DNA of 64,000 nt from Agelas oroides (taxonomy: Eukaryota; Porifera; Demospongiae; Agelasida; Agelasidae). The stretch lies in NCBI GenBank assembly GCA_949130485.1, contig OX422185.1, positions 14,879,011-14,943,010 of the forward strand, given 5' to 3'. Position numbers and translations under genes: made by a program. Position 1 is the first letter of the stretch; each line of letters starts with the position of its first letter. Under the pieces are notes generated by a model, which did not search any database, was not told where the DNA came from, and was given only the letters and a program-made list of their open reading frames with translations. Positions 1 through 10,984 of this stretch are shown one piece after another.

Positions 1-45
1 TCATCAAGTTTCCAGAGAATACGTTGGTCTTAGTCTTGGGTGTGA

Positions 46-330
46 TCAAGATGTCAGCCATTCTGACGCTCACTTGCACTCAAGCAGAACGACTAGCTAT
101 GTCAGCAGCACTGATACACTGCAGATGTTGGAAGGGATCAAGATATCAGTCATATGCATTCTGATACATGTACTAGCTTCTTGCATACAAACAGAACAAC
201 TAGCCATGTCAGTAACACTGATACACTGCAGATATTGGAAGTAGTTTTTGTATAAGATGTCAGTCATACGCGCTCTGACGCTATCTGCATGGAAGCGGGA
301 CAAGATCGCTAGCTACGTCAGTAGCACGAT
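46..330. repeat. Three diverged tandem units of ~90-115 bp
   Basis: Three successive units share a (tca)agatgtcagtcat core, a tctgac/tctgata core and an actagc-atgtcag-cactgatacactgcag block. They start near 46, 137 and 251. Spacing is irregular, so this is an old, decayed minisatellite. No coding potential is evident. Confidence 0.6.
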
Positions 331-363
331 AGATAATACAGTACGGCGTACTGTATTATCTAT
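329..363. repeat. Perfect palindrome, 16-bp arms, 3-nt loop
   Basis: The left arm 329-344 is the exact reverse complement of 348-363, with loop ggc. It lies at the edge of the preceding minisatellite. It could be the relic of a foldback element or a hairpin made by template switching. Confidence 0.85.
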
Positions 364-728
364 GGGAGCACTGGCAGACTGTTGATTTGTACAAAAGACA
401 AGTATTACAAAGCGTGCGCGTGCCATCCCTGCTTTATAGAGCTGCTAGCTACCACCTTTGATACCTGAATTTATCCATTGGTTCAGCTGGGCTCTTGGAA
501 TCGAAATGCTTGAGTTTTATGATGTTCCGTCTTCTCACAGTGCACAGCTAGCTGGTGTCGGCCGTCCTCTATCTCGGCCTAATTAAAATTCCTCGGCTGC
601 GGAGGTACTTCCCCTGTTAGCTATGAATATTGTCTCGATCTGCCGGCATGACAAGACAGCTGCTGGTATGAGATGGCCTGATGTCGGAGTAATCTCATCC
701 GCATCATGTGCATGGAGCCATGTAAGCT
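364..728. other. No gene seen
   Basis: No ORF with recognisable content, no splice-like exon and no repeat was recognised here. Confidence 0.5.
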
Positions 729-737
729 GACTGTAGC

Positions 738-1475
738 GGGTTGGTGTAAAACCTGGACTCTGGACTGGACTATGGACTGATTTTTGGACTGAGACGCTTG
801 ATATTACCTGATGTAAGTGGCTAAACTGTTGTTTAAAGGGCCCTGGGCCTTGGCAAAGGCATCTTAGACCATGTGACATCATATGCATCCAGCAAGAGAG
901 TGGCTGTGCATGTGGATTGATATCAGCATTGCAAGGTCCAAGACCCATGTTGGTACGCCTACTGTAGCCAAGGCACATTTGACAATTAGTGTAGTCTATA
1001 TTCATGCAACAACAGTGTGGCTCAGGTTGCAAGATATTTGCTTAAAAACATTGTAGGTTATAGTATGTGGCTGTAAACAGACAACAACCTTCTTATAGCG
1101 TGGTATGATTGGTCCATGAGTGGTATAGTCACAGTTCAGCCTTTCGGACCTCAGCCCATAGAAATCGACCCAGGTCCTCAGAGATCTTGATAAATGCACT
1201 ACCTCCGCTCTTGTGAAATACCAAGAGATACTCATGCATGTCTATGCTCACTCTGCCTTCTTGAACTGTTCTTGGGACAGAACCCAAGTCTCAGGTAACC
1301 TGTTGTCAATTACAAAGCACACAGAGAGCAACAGAACCTCTTCTATAGCTTAGATAACTGATTCGGAGTGGGAAATAGTCGTTGTGGAGCTCCGCAAGGG
1401 TCCAAAACTCAGTCCAAAAATCAGTCCATAGTCCAGTCCATAGTCCAGTCCAGAGTCCAGGTTTTACACCAACCC
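738..1475. mobile_element. Family E: non-autonomous DNA transposon with 9-bp TSD
   Basis: Terminal inverted repeats run 738-793 and 1408-1475, starting gggttggtgtaaaacctgg. The arms match except for a 12-bp internal duplication of a catagtccagtc-type unit in the right arm. The exact 9-bp direct repeat gactgtagc flanks the element at 729-737 and 1476-1484, which fixes its borders. The 738-bp body encodes nothing recognisable. A 9-bp TSD is typical of Mutator-like (MuDR/Rehavkus) elements, so that class is inferred, not shown. Confidence 0.85.
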
Positions 1476-1544
1476 GACTGTAGCAGTGTACGTGACCATC
1501 TGCATGTGATTCACAGTCTACGTTATTAACGCCCTAACGGGGTT

Positions 1545-1670
1545 AATATGGCTGCACATGCAAGGGCTCAGCATTGTCATGCGTCTGCTTATGCAATAAC
1601 AGCAAATGTTGCCTGCCTTTATTTGTTAGTCCCTCCTTTTTCACTGTGCTGCCTCTCCAATGGTTTCTTG
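1545..1670 (+). repeat. Dispersed repeat, pair of 9275-9395
   Basis: The segment with gcttatgcaataacagcaaatg and the following tagtccctcct-type block recurs in reverse orientation at about 9275-9395. It is an unclassified interspersed repeat. The short reading frames seen in both copies are by-products of the shared DNA. Confidence 0.55.
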
Positions 1671-1680
1671 TTTGCTGGCT

Positions 1681-1768
1681 TAGCCTTGTTCCCAGGCCTT
1701 CCCACTGTCCAGTTTTTGATCGCTTGTGATCAAAAACTGGACGGTCGGAAGGCCTGGGAATGAGGCTA
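1681..1768. mobile_element. Family A palindromic mini-element (88 bp)
   Basis: The arms tagccttgttcccagg and cctgggaatgaggcta face each other around a near-perfect hairpin; the inner arms read gtccagtttttgatc and gatcaaaaactggac. The flanking 9-mers ttgctggct and gttctggct agree at 7 of 9 positions, consistent with an aged 9-bp TSD. It has no coding capacity. Confidence 0.75.
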
Positions 1769-2461
1769 GTTCTGGCTAGGCTTTAAAAAGCAGATGTTTT
1801 TGCCCTATTTGGTTACTTTCAGTACAATTTGAATTATAATGAACAAGCTGTTCACGCTGGTTTCATAATGATATTCATATTCCATACTAGTGGGCCCAAT
1901 ACTTTGCGTCAATTTAGCAAAGTAATTTTATTTGCTGCAGAAAATCACAGTTCTACAGCCTTTCGTACCAAGGTTGACTTGTTTAGTTTTGCCAAAAACT
2001 AGTAGGGCTCGAACGACAATAGAAATTTCTAATTGGCATGTAGTTTATACGACAAATCGACTAATTGAAGAAGTCGATCCGCTGGTTCGAGGTTGGTCAG
2101 GAGCGCCTTGAAGCCCATTCACTGCACGCAATATTCAGAGGGTGAAGATCACGCGCTATCATCCCCATGACCAATGCATTGATGCGGCTCGATCTCGATC
2201 GCCTTCATACATGTTTTACATGAAGCTAGGCACTTTGGGGTGCTTGCATTTCAAGTGCTTTTAGGGCTTGAATGATTTCTACAATTAATCGATTAGTTGG
2301 CAAGACTTTATTCGTTGACTATCGATAATGAACATCGATTAATTTCTGCGCATGCTCAGTTGTAGCCACACGCTTCTCCATGCAACAAGATGGCAGCCAA
2401 TTGATCTGGAGAGCTCCCGTAGCTCTGCTAAATGAAAACAGAAGGTTTTTTGTTGGGAAAG
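1769..2461. other. No gene; possible old repeat 2010-2350
   Basis: No gene is recognised. Two related blocks, agggctcgaacgac near 2007 and agggcttgaatgat near 2263, with repeated attaatcgatta-type sequence, suggest a decayed transposon whose borders I could not fix. Confidence 0.4.
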
Positions 2462-2890
2462 TCCCCCCCCTGTGTGTCTGTCTGCCTTGTTGTATGTGTT
2501 ACGTTGCCTTGTTCCCCCCCCCCCCCTCGTGTGTCTGCCTGTCTTGTTGTGTGTGTTACGTTGCCTCGTTCCCCTCCTCGTGTGTCTGTCTGTCTTGTTG
2601 TGTGTGTTACGTTGCCTCGTTCCCCCCTCGTGTGTCTGTCTGTCTTGTTGTGTGTGTTACGTTGCCTCGTTCTCCCCTCGTGTGTCTGTCTTCTTGTGTG
2701 TTACATTGCCTCGTTCCCCCCCTCGTGTGTCTGAGTCGTGTGTGTTACGTTACCTCATTCCTCCCTTGTGTGTCTGAGTCGTGTGTGTTACGTTGCCTCG
2801 TTCCCCCCTCGTGTGTCTGTCTGTCTTGTGTGTGTGTGTTACGTTACCTTGTTCCCCTGTTGTGTGTCTGTCTTGTGTGCGTATACATGT
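2462..2890. repeat. Minisatellite, ~45-55-bp period, ~9 units
   Basis: Units of the form ccccctcgtgtgtctgtctg followed by a gttacgttgcctcgttc block recur about nine times with length variation in the C-run and the tgt tract. All three plus-strand frames are open for part of the array, which is the expected result of the repeat and not evidence of a protein. Confidence 0.9.
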
Positions 2891-3187
2891 GACTCAGACT
2901 GTGCTTGCTCTTAATCCTTATCAACCTGGTAACTTCTTTCACCTTTCCATTCTTTTTCTCTCACCCACCCTCTCCCTCCTTCCTCCCTCCTTCTCTTTAT
3001 CCTTTATGCCTCTTCTCCCTTCATCAGCTGAAGGTCGTTATATGAAGACAATTTCATGAAGAATTTTACCTGTAAAACTGATACATTATTTACCTTTGTT
3101 TTATATTTGTTATACTTGAGGCACCATGACTGTGTGTGCACTGCCTGCGTAAAATTTAGCTGATAAGTTCTGAGGCCACTAGCATTA

Positions 3188-3259
3188 CAGGGGCGGATCG
3201 GGAGGGGGGGGGGGTGGGGGGACATGGGGGGCCTTCTTCAATCTCTGGATCCGCCCCTG
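3188..3259. mobile_element. Family D: hAT-like MITE, 72 bp, 5-bp TSD
   Basis: The termini caggggcggatc and gatccgcccctg are perfect 12-bp inverted repeats. The 5-bp sequence catta lies directly on both sides. The interior is a G-rich filler. CAGNGGCGGATC ends with 5-bp duplications are known from the hAT5 group, and the same ends occur at 53915-54383. Confidence 0.8.
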
Positions 3260-3595
3260 CATTAGGCTGTGAAGATTGACTGATCTATAGTGTTTGGTGG
3301 AGTTGAAAGTAATAGAAGAAATGATTAGAGTGATTGCAAGGACGCATATACAAACTAAAAAAAAAAAAGAATGACGTTCAGGGCAGGAGGTAGTCCCACA
3401 AGCCAACCACAGCACATCGATTACTGAAAGTGATCCATGCTGTGGTTGGTTCAGTCTGGCTTGCGAAGCTAGGCTGGATGGAGGGTAGTGGCATTAAATA
3501 TTAGTGAAGCAGGTTTTTCAAACATGCTAGCAATATGATGTGTCTGCATGCATGGCCACCAGTATGTGAATTTCTATTTCATGCACCTTTTTTGA

Positions 3596-3748
3596 ACTTA
3601 GTCTTTGCACCATGTTCATGTTAACGAACCGCGCATGCATGAGTGGACTTAGTCTTTGCACCATGTTCATGTTAACAAACCGCGCATGCATGAGTGAACT
3701 TAGTCTTTGCACCATGTTCATGTTAACGAACTGCGCATGCATGAGTGG
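3596..3748. repeat. 51-bp tandem repeat, 3 units
   Basis: The unit runs from acttagtctttgcaccatg to a gcgcatgcatgagtg block and starts at 3596, 3647 and 3698. The 51-bp period is a multiple of three, so a minus-strand frame reads as a 17-residue repeat. I treat this as incidental. Confidence 0.9.
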
Positions 3749-4403
3749 ATGGAATTAAACTCTTGAAACTAAAAGCTAGCAGAACAGCTGCATTCCTACT
3801 AGCAGCTAAGGCTACCAACTTGTAAAATCTTTGAAAAACATTAAAAAATGCCAGCAAGAAAGAAATATACGTAATTGTATCCTAATCCCTGCATGCATTG
3901 CACACACTTATACAGGAAGGTGTGAGAGTTTTAGTAGCAATGTTTGTATAAATGGCTCTGCAAAGGATACACCATTCGTTTCCACTTTAATTGCCCGTTT
4001 TTGTAATCAAAAAATGACTTTGAGAAGGATTCATTTTCTTGTCTACATTGTAATTGTGCATGTGTGTCTCCAAGGGTCAAGTAGAAAAGGACAACAATTT
4101 GGTGTTACAGCTAGCGGAACTTGTATAGATTCACATCAGCAAACTAAGTGCACACAATTTAATCTGGAGGAGAAATAAAAATGCATGCCGCTTTGTTTTC
4201 AATTTTTTCCGTCATCTTTAAGTCACTTTACAAAAGGGGACAACCTATGGGATTCCCTGCCAGACATTGTTCACATCCCTCCCCTCTTGCCCAGGTAGAC
4301 ATTGATGTCACTCATGTGCTAAAACCTTTGTGCTTACATACTGGCCTTGTGTGCAAATGGACCATTCATTGAACAATCAACCAGCTATACTGCATATTCA
4401 AGG
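3749..4403. other. No gene seen
   Basis: Plus-strand frames of about 60-115 codons occur but show no domain, no codon pattern and no supporting splice sites. Nothing else was recognised. Confidence 0.45.
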
Positions 4404-4551
4404 TAGCCTCATTCCCAGGCCTTCCCTGCCTCCAGAGGTATTTGATCACTTGAGTATACTGAGGGAGATATGGCAGGGAAGGCCTGGGATCAAAAACTGG
4501 AGGTGGCATGGGATCAAAATCTGGAGGTGGGGAAGGCCTGGGAACAAGGCT
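4404..4551. mobile_element. Family A palindromic element (148 bp)
   Basis: It starts tagcctcattcccaggcctt and ends aaggcctgggaacaaggct. Internal copies of the ggatcaaaaactggaggtgg block are duplicated in the right half. No clear target duplication remains, because the terminal base on the right has changed. Confidence 0.75.
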
Positions 4552-4629
4552 GGTCAATGCAAACTTCCACCTCATGGGACTCCATCTGTCTGCCTGACGT
4601 TACATGACATCACTGCAGATGACAAGATC

Positions 4630-4710
4630 GGCCTTCCCTGCCTCCAGGTTTTGATTGCCTTGTAGTATGGGATCAAAAACTGGAGGTGGGGAAGACCTGG
4701 GTATGAGGCT
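4630..4710. mobile_element. Family A palindromic element, left end truncated
   Basis: The inverted arms ggccttccctgcctccaggt and its partner before ggtatgaggct are present, but the outer tagcctcgttcc segment on the left is missing. It lies 80 bp from another copy at 4404-4551. Confidence 0.65.
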
Positions 4711-5748
4711 TGTATTGACCATCCCAATGAAATGTACTGATGCTGCCTTGCAAACATTGCTGTCTTCGACATAGTCTTGCAAGCTGGATCCACTTCCGCA
4801 AAAAGTGAACTGTTTATACAAGCCATGTCCCGCACACTGCTCAGTGAGGTCCAATCACATTGTAGTATTTTGTCACGTGATACATTACTTCACTGTTTGA
4901 GTAGCAATGACAGCCTGGAAAACAGTGTTCATGCTACTGCAGGAACTGCAAAAAACACTTCTAGGGAAGCATGCACATTTCACAGCAGGTACAGTGTATT
5001 TCAAGAGTGCATTACTTGAAATCTGGTTAGGTCATCCAGCTAATTGCACTCTAGTGGAATACGGCTCAGTTCACCAGACCTTTTCCTTTTTGCAGAAGTG
5101 GCTGAGTCTAGCTTGTGAGACTAGGACAGAGATTACAAGCAAGAGCCTCAAGATTATTGGTTGGGTCTTCCATGTGTGTGTCTTCCTTCTTTCTACCTGA
5201 TGCTACATGACATTACCACACTTGATGAGCTCTCCCAGGTCTCACTTGCATATCATTAGGTAATCAAATACTGGAGGTCTGGAAATGAGGATGCATTCAG
5301 AGGGTACATGGGTCAAAAATTAAATTTTGTACAAACTGTCAAGCTCTCATTTGCTGTGAGATCAAGCTGTCAAGCAGCCAATTATCAAACTTTTTGAACC
5401 CTGATCTCAGCTGTGACTAGCTAGGCCTACAGTAACTGTAGCTGGGAGAACCCACATGACACAAAAATACTGTAGTGGTTGACCAAGCATGCCAAGCTCT
5501 TCTTTGTCAATCACTACGCTAGTTCAATCATAATTTGTGGCAAACTTAACATTTTATTGCTCACCTTACTTGATGGCTGTATGTAAGCTGGATGAAAGCC
5601 TCATCTGCTGTTCATAGGTTCATGGACAAGGTACTATCATTGACTATGAGTATGAAACATGCAAGACAGATTCATCTAATATTTCTTTTCATGTTCGCTC
5701 AAATAGAGAGAGTCGTAGGCTTCTGGCGCGCTTTTTCGTGGAGGGGCA
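4711..5748. other. No confirmed gene
   Basis: The stretch holds no recognised gene. A decayed family-A palindrome is likely near 5225-5290 (tctcccaggtctc ... tactggaggtctggaaatgagg). The remaining sequence looks intergenic or intronic. Confidence 0.4.
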
Positions 5749-5832
5749 ATGAGTCTTCAGAAACGGGTGCGTTTGAGCAGCGAATGGAGGTCGATTCTGA
5801 GGGGAAGAGGAAAAGGAAGGCTCTCCATGGAG
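5749..5832 (+). CDS. Candidate first coding exon (28 codons)
   Basis: An ATG at 5749 in the context ggggcaATGa opens 28 codons rich in Arg and Ser, beginning MSLQKRVRLSSEW. They end in GAG directly before gtgtgt, a possible splice donor, giving phase 0. If read through, the frame stops about 22 codons later. The upstream sequence is GC-richer than its surroundings, as at a promoter edge. The next phase-0 exon candidate on this strand is 8208-8357. I do not recognise the protein. It could be a chance ORF. Confidence 0.25.
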
Positions 5833-5939
5833 GTGTGTGTGTTTGTTAATGTTCTGTCCCTTCATGTTATTTACTGTACAAATTGCCTGCTGTGCAATTG
5901 ATTATCCCCTACAATATAGACAGATGCATGTGCAAGACA

Positions 5940-6040
5940 TATGGCCTGTAGAAACGAGGTCAAAATAGAATCAAGTAGCGAACATATTTTGAAGAGCTGA
6001 TCAAGGGATCAAGATGAACTCCAAATCACCAAAGATCAAC
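5940..6040 (+). repeat. Diverged partial copy of the 6222-6510 element
   Basis: The blocks tgtagaaacgaggtcaaaat, gaatcaagt and gatcaagggatcaag recur in the same order as in the 6222-6510 element, with substitutions. No inverted partner end was found. Confidence 0.45.
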
Positions 6041-6221
6041 AGGCATGTAAACCTGGACTGCTGGATCACCAAAAATGCAACCACTATGGAATGGGCAATT
6101 ATAAAGTGAAAGTATGTACCATGGTCTCCCAGATCCTTTAATAGTTGTCTCTTTTTGCAGGCCCCACCCAAATTCCTGTTTTTTTGCAGTATGGGTGACC
6201 TCATGTTGTTGGCCTATACAA

Positions 6222-6510
6222 GGGGTAGTCACTTACATGTCCCGTGTAGAAGCGTTTGCGATCGGGATCAAAATTGAATCAAGTGATCAAGCCCTTTTGG
6301 GGACCGATCAAGGGATCAAGGTGGCCTCCAAGCTGCTAAAATCAATGACTCAAGAACGTGCGGCTGCAATTTGACCTTTGACCCTTGAAATTCAAGCGAT
6401 CAAGAGCCTCAGAAGGCGAATGATTAAGCAATCAAGCACAGTTTTTGCCGATCAAACATTTTGATCGTGTTCGCAAACACTTCTACAGGCGATATATAAG
6501 TGACTACCCC
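6222..6510. mobile_element. Inverted-repeat MITE, ~51-bp TIRs
   Basis: The left end ggggtagtcacttac and right end taagtgactacccc are inverted partners; the match extends about 51 bp inward to gatcaaa/tttgatc with about eight mismatches. The interior is full of gatcaag motifs. I saw no clear target duplication. No protein is encoded. Confidence 0.7.
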
Positions 6511-7262
6511 TTGCTGTACATATTGGGCTTGCAGCATTCAGCCTTAGTCATCTGGTATGACCTTTCTGAGGCATTCCTAAGGGTCCCCAGCTCTTGGGTG
6601 TAGCGGAACTGTGTTTGTGCACGAGTTAAGTCACTTTACGTGCACACACACTGACAAGCACAGCACAAGTGGCACAGTGTTCTTAACAAATGATGTCATG
6701 CTGGACCATCCTCAGGAAACCGAATTAACTGTGTGTCTACGGTATGGGTCAAATACAAAGTTACAAGAATGTCATAACAGGTCGCAACAACAGTTGTCAG
6801 GTTTCTTGTCACGAATTGAAGCCTTGTTCTTGTGACATTTGAGTAATAATTTGTTCTAAAAAAAAAAAGCGATGGTTGTGAATGTCAAATGTCATGAGCT
6901 TTGCAACACTTATCATGTGATTATCATGTGACGTGTTTGTCGTATCCCTCATGAACATAGTGATGCTACATATGTGGTGTTAAAATGGTCATAACTGGTC
7001 ACACTTACATGTAGAATCATTTATGAGACACCCAATCCTTGTGCACATCTATGCAAAACTACGTGGCCTTTGCGGCATTCGCAACAGAAAATTGCAATTG
7101 CAAAGATGGTCATTTCCTCAGTTGTAACCAGCAACCGCTTAGGCCCTCATAGTTATGATAGTGAAGATTATGGTTGCGAACTTCCTCCATCAGCAGAACG
7201 TGACAACTCGTCACAATGGGTCATGATGTTACCTTTTTTGACCTGTTCCGTTGTGCAATTTG
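6511..7262. other. No gene seen
   Basis: Frames of about 70 codons occur at 6611-6835 and 7070-7291 but show no domain or splice support. No repeat was recognised. Confidence 0.4.
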
Positions 7263-7386
7263 ACTGTGTTACCGCGTTCAAAGTGCTGTAGCGCAAAACT
7301 TCCGTTAAGGGCGGGGCTCATATGTGCAGCAAAGATGCATGAATACCTGTACATGTAAGTCTACATAGTGCATATGAGCCCTGCCC
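7263..7386. repeat. GGGCTCATA family inverted repeat
   Basis: ttccgttaagggcggggctcata near 7300 is inverted as tatgagccctgcccttaa before 7390. The same modules recur at 9845-9885, 10622-10675 and, in reverse, inside 42469-42670. It abuts the TTAA of the next element, so the two may share a border. Confidence 0.6.
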
Positions 7387-7390
7387 TTAA

Positions 7391-7896
7391 CCCTTTAAAC
7401 CCTATAGTACACTTTTGATAACATCATACTGCGCACTGCGCAGAAAAGATAGTCTCTGCGCGCTGGCGCGCAGGTTCTGCGTGAGCAGAAAGGGTGGGAC
7501 AGGGGGAGGTGGGTGGGGTCACCCGCAGGGTGCTGTGCACATGGCAGCTGCTAGGCTTGGCTGCAAAAGGACCGTGGTTGGCACCGGGTGGGCCAACTCT
7601 TGGCCTGGCTGCATGAGCAGGCTTAGAAAATGCTACTCTCACCTTTCAGGGGGTTCATTTCTGGCAGGGAAGGCTTCTTGGGCTCTAAGCGGGTGTTTGC
7701 CAATCGAGAGTGCTGACCATTGCATGCTCGCTAATGAGGGGGCGTGGTTAAGGTCACGTGTCTGCTTGCTAAGGCTGGAAGTGGAGTTGGGCTCAGCTTT
7801 GGAGTCAGAGCTTTGACACAAATGGAGATACGGTGCGTTAAAGGCATGCTTAGGCTAAAACTAATCTCCAGTGAAAAAAATTCAGTGTTTAAAGAG
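7391..7896. mobile_element. Family C: piggyBac-like element, TTAA flanks
   Basis: The element starts CCCTTTAAACCC after TTAA (7387-7390) and ends TTTAAAGAG before TTAA (7897-7900). Its interior has a gaaagggtgggacaggg block shared with the elements at 12132 and 14796. TTAA duplication with a CCC start is the signature of piggyBac-type transposons. No transposase is present, so it is non-autonomous. Several frames cross it but none has recognisable content. Confidence 0.7.
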
Positions 7897-8207
7897 TTAA
7901 TGGACGTTTTGCGCTACAATGCTTTGAACACAGTTGAAATACGCAACAGAATAATGAATACGCTGGCTGTTTACACAATTCGTGTGCGCATTCGTCGTTT
8001 GGATAGTTTGGCAGAACATATCGATTTTTGTTGGAATAAGTGCCGCAAATGCTCAGAAAATGTCTGATGTCTGACTGTAATTTCATCCACTGCTTCCATC
8101 ACATACAAACTCTCCCCCTCATAAGAATGGTCGCGTTGTGTGTCTAAATTCAAGCATTCTGAAAGACTGGCCAGGTCATGTACGTGTCATGCTGTTTCTC
8201 CATGCAG

Positions 8208-8357
8208 GATACAAAATGTACGTCTGGTTTTGTGTGTCATATCGACAACCCGACTGGAGTACCTGACTATGAAGATCAAGTTTTGTGTGTCATATCAACA
8301 ACTCGACTGGAGTACCTGACTGTGAAGATCAAGGAGGACTTTGAGCTTGTGATTGAG
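8208..8357 (+). CDS. Candidate internal exon (50 codons, phase 0-0)
   Basis: A pyrimidine-containing tract ending catgcag precedes 8208, and GAG at 8355-8357 is followed by gtatgt, a strong donor. The 150-bp interval is open for exactly 50 codons and is phase 0 at both ends, matching the donor phase of 5749-5832. The 3' half reads like folded protein (TTRLEYLTVKIKEDFELVIE). A 53-bp direct duplication covers the middle. Because 53 is not a multiple of three, the two copies are read in different frames, which is odd for a conserved exon. I do not recognise the family. Confidence 0.35.
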
Positions 8358-8607
8358 GTATGTGTGTTCCTAGGTAGTACTATTATTAAGTTTGTCTCGT
8401 GCCCAGACCCCACCCTCTTAAATTTCTTAGGCCATGCAGCATGTACTATTAAGACCAGTGTAACCTAGCAACGTACAAAACATTTTGTGACACACCCACT
8501 CAAACATGTTTAGATATGCGAGTAGAGATGAAAAATTTTACTGCTGTAATTGCTATGTAATAGTTTTCGTATTGTAGATGCCTGAATGTCTGATGTGTGT
8601 ACAAGTG

Positions 8608-8737
8608 ACATTTCAGGTTATTTATCGGTAATACGTAAAGGTGTTGTGTTGTGATATCACATGTGAATTCGTACCAGGCTCTCCCCCTCCTTTTTTGATT
8701 TTTGTCATGGCAAGGGGAGAGCCTGGGAATGAGGCTA
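8608..8737 (-). mobile_element. Fragment of the family A 608-bp element
   Basis: The segment matches, in reverse orientation, the left end of the element found five times in the satellite (for example 20054-20190): gtgacatttcaggttattta, gatatcacatgtgaattcg, ccaggctctccccctcc and gcctgggaatgaggcta occur in the right order. The other end is missing. It shows the 608-bp family also exists outside the satellite. Confidence 0.7.
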
Positions 8738-8939
8738 GCAGTATGAACGTTAAATTGAAATACACAACAGAATAGCCTTCAATTTCTACACAGAGCTGTC
8801 ACCTGTTTTGTAGTCGACCTTATTTGTTGGGTGTGGTTACAAAATTGGTAACCATTATTCATGTTGCTATGGTGATCCCAATTTTTAAATTATATGGCAT
8901 GCAAGTCTGGTAGTCTAAAAACTCCAATCTGAAATATAG

Positions 8940-9025
8940 TAGTCTTGGGCCCTATGGCTTCCCGTCGCTTGCAGTACGGTACTGCAAGCGACGGGAAGCT
9001 GGGCGCGGGCCTGGGAACGAGGCTA
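8940..9025. mobile_element. Family A palindromic mini-element with perfect hairpin core
   Basis: The inner arms 8957-8977 and 8979-8999 are perfect 21-bp inverted repeats around one base. The right end is gcctgggaacgaggcta; the left end is decayed (tagtcttgggccc). The cgtcgcttgcagtac core is shared with the element inserted in gag at 59146-59710. Confidence 0.75.
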
Positions 9026-9205
9026 CGAGATTTAGCTTCCTACATACAAGCTAGTTGGTTGATTCTTAAAAATTGTCAAAGTTTGGTTGTACAAGTATCA
9101 GTGCATGTGTGTTGCTTTGGAGTTCTGTGGTATGTAAATGGGAAAAAGTAGCATCGCCATAGCAACAACTACTTCCAAGTTAGTAACATCACCAATAACT
9201 TAATC

Positions 9206-9480
9206 TCAAAAATAGGCCACCCCCTTTCTTGAATGGAGTTTTGCTCTTCTCTGGAAAGTAGGCCCACTGAAGAACTGTGTAAGAGGAGGGACTAACAAAT
9301 GAAGGCAGACACCATTTGCTGGTATTGCATAAGCAAGCCCATGACAAAGAGGCATTGCAGAATCACTGCATGCGTACATAAATGGGGCTAGACTAACTGC
9401 TTGTGAGGTGGGCGTATTTGGAGAAATATCACAACTCTCGAAAATACACCCACCCCCTCTTTGAGGAACCACTTAAGTTC
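9206..9480 (-). repeat. Dispersed repeat, second copy
   Basis: The part at about 9275-9395 is the reverse complement of 1545-1670. The minus-strand frame across it has no recognisable domain. Confidence 0.45.
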
Positions 9481-9619
9481 ATCCCCCTTGGGCTAATAGG
9501 GTAGTTTTTTTGTTTGTACAAGGTACAGTATCATTTCTTAGTGAACTGCTTGTTATATGCAGTTGGTAGCCAACTAGTAGCCAATTGGTAACCATCCTCC
9601 CTATGTATACTTGTTAACT

Positions 9620-9695
9620 GAGTAATGAGCTCCCAGACCCTCCATGTGTCTCAATAGTGAGGGAAGAATAACCTGTTGCCATGGTGATGACCATG
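9620..9695 (+). repeat. Dispersed repeat carrying an RFX-like half X-box
   Basis: The sequence taatgagctcccagaccctcc, then gttgccatggtgat, recurs at 33245-33330 and 36955-37035 and, reversed, at 14460-14530 and 14700-14760. The motif GTTRCCATGGTGAT resembles the RFX X-box. The stretch 9700-10345 has no gene; 9845-9885 is a fragment of the GGGCTCATA family. Confidence 0.55.
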
Positions 9696-10348
9696 TTGTA
9701 TGCCTTCTGGCAGTTGATGTCACAACATGGGTAGATGGAATAGCCTCGTCATAAATAATTTTGTCCCAATCCCATATGTGACAGTTCGGTATAGAAATCA
9801 AAAAAGGTTATTCTGTTGCATATTTTGAGCGTGTTGCCATGTATAAAGTGCTGTATTGGTGAACTTCCGCTCATACACACTTTGTAGATGCATCAGATAT
9901 TCATGGATCAGCGAAGCGCGTGTGATATTATTAAGAATACCCTGTGACCAAGCCCTCCATCTCACTCTTACAAAACCAAGTGGGAGGCAGCGACCTTAAT
10001 TTGAGACAATGGTAAAAAGTACTGGGGTGAACTTGTTCCCTGACGCAGGAGAGGGAGTGCTTGGTTTACATGTGGACTGTTTGCCACCAGGAAATTCGGT
10101 GGCAGTCGTGCACATGCGTATTTGTACGTATACCGATGGTGTCACACACTCACCATGTAGAATGTTCCAGATGGCATTCTATTTGATCAAGTCCGATCTT
10201 GCACTGTCCTATGCCTTCTGACTGTTAGGTACCTCCACATGAAGCTCAGGAAAGAACAGGTTGCCCCCACTGAGTGCATATACTGAGGAAAAGATATCTT
10301 TGTGTGGTTACCCACCAATTCTGGAGGTCAGTTTGCTACCAGACACTC

Positions 10349-10621
10349 GTTTGTATTCAACTGTATGAAACTAGGACAATTTGAACTAGGTCGACCAGTT
10401 ACATGTAAGTTAGCAGGGATGTTTGTAGCACAGTCTTCCAAGAACTCCTTGCTATATAGTGAGTGTCAACAAGGCGACTGCCTCTAGTGTATTGTATTCA
10501 ACTAGGATGATTTGAACTAGCCTGAACAGTTACATGTAAGTTAGCAGGGATGTTTGTAACACAGTCTTCCAAGAACTCCTTGCTGTTATAGTGAGCGTCA
10601 ACAAGGCGACTGTTTCTAGCG
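10349..10621. repeat. Tandem duplication of a ~135-bp unit
   Basis: Two adjacent copies share tgtattcaact, then agttacatgtaagttagcag, tcttccaagaactccttgct and gtcaacaaggcgact. They are diverged by several substitutions and a small indel. A GGGCTCATA-family fragment follows at 10622-10675. Confidence 0.8.
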
Positions 10622-10984
10622 CTGTATATAGCGCTGTATCGCTGAACTTCCACTAAGGGTGGGGCTCATACACACTCTATCACCGGTTGAACAGAATGAG
10701 GATATGTAAAAGTTTCCGTCGAAGCTACACTTGTTACAGTGAACAGTACGACAGCTTTCTAGTGCCAGTGCATAGGTCCCGAAAACACTCAGAGCTCAGC
10801 AACAATGGAGGACTCATGTTTACAACGCTGGGCTATATTTGAAGTCAGAATGTATGGGCAATAGTTTGAGTATCAAAACCACACACTCTAGTCACGGTGT
10901 ACGTGATCAAATTTTCCAGGCTGTCTCCCCCATTTTTTGTATACAGGTAGTAAGAGACAAAGCTGGTGAGGGAGCCTGGGAATG

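Noticed and set aside
583-1032. 149-codon minus-strand frame
   Set aside because: It straddles the left border of the 738-1475 transposon and includes its TIR, so it cannot be one gene.
4777-5200. Two overlapping plus-strand frames near 4.8-5.2 kb
   Set aside because: No domain, no splice signals, and the composition equals that of the surrounding non-coding DNA.
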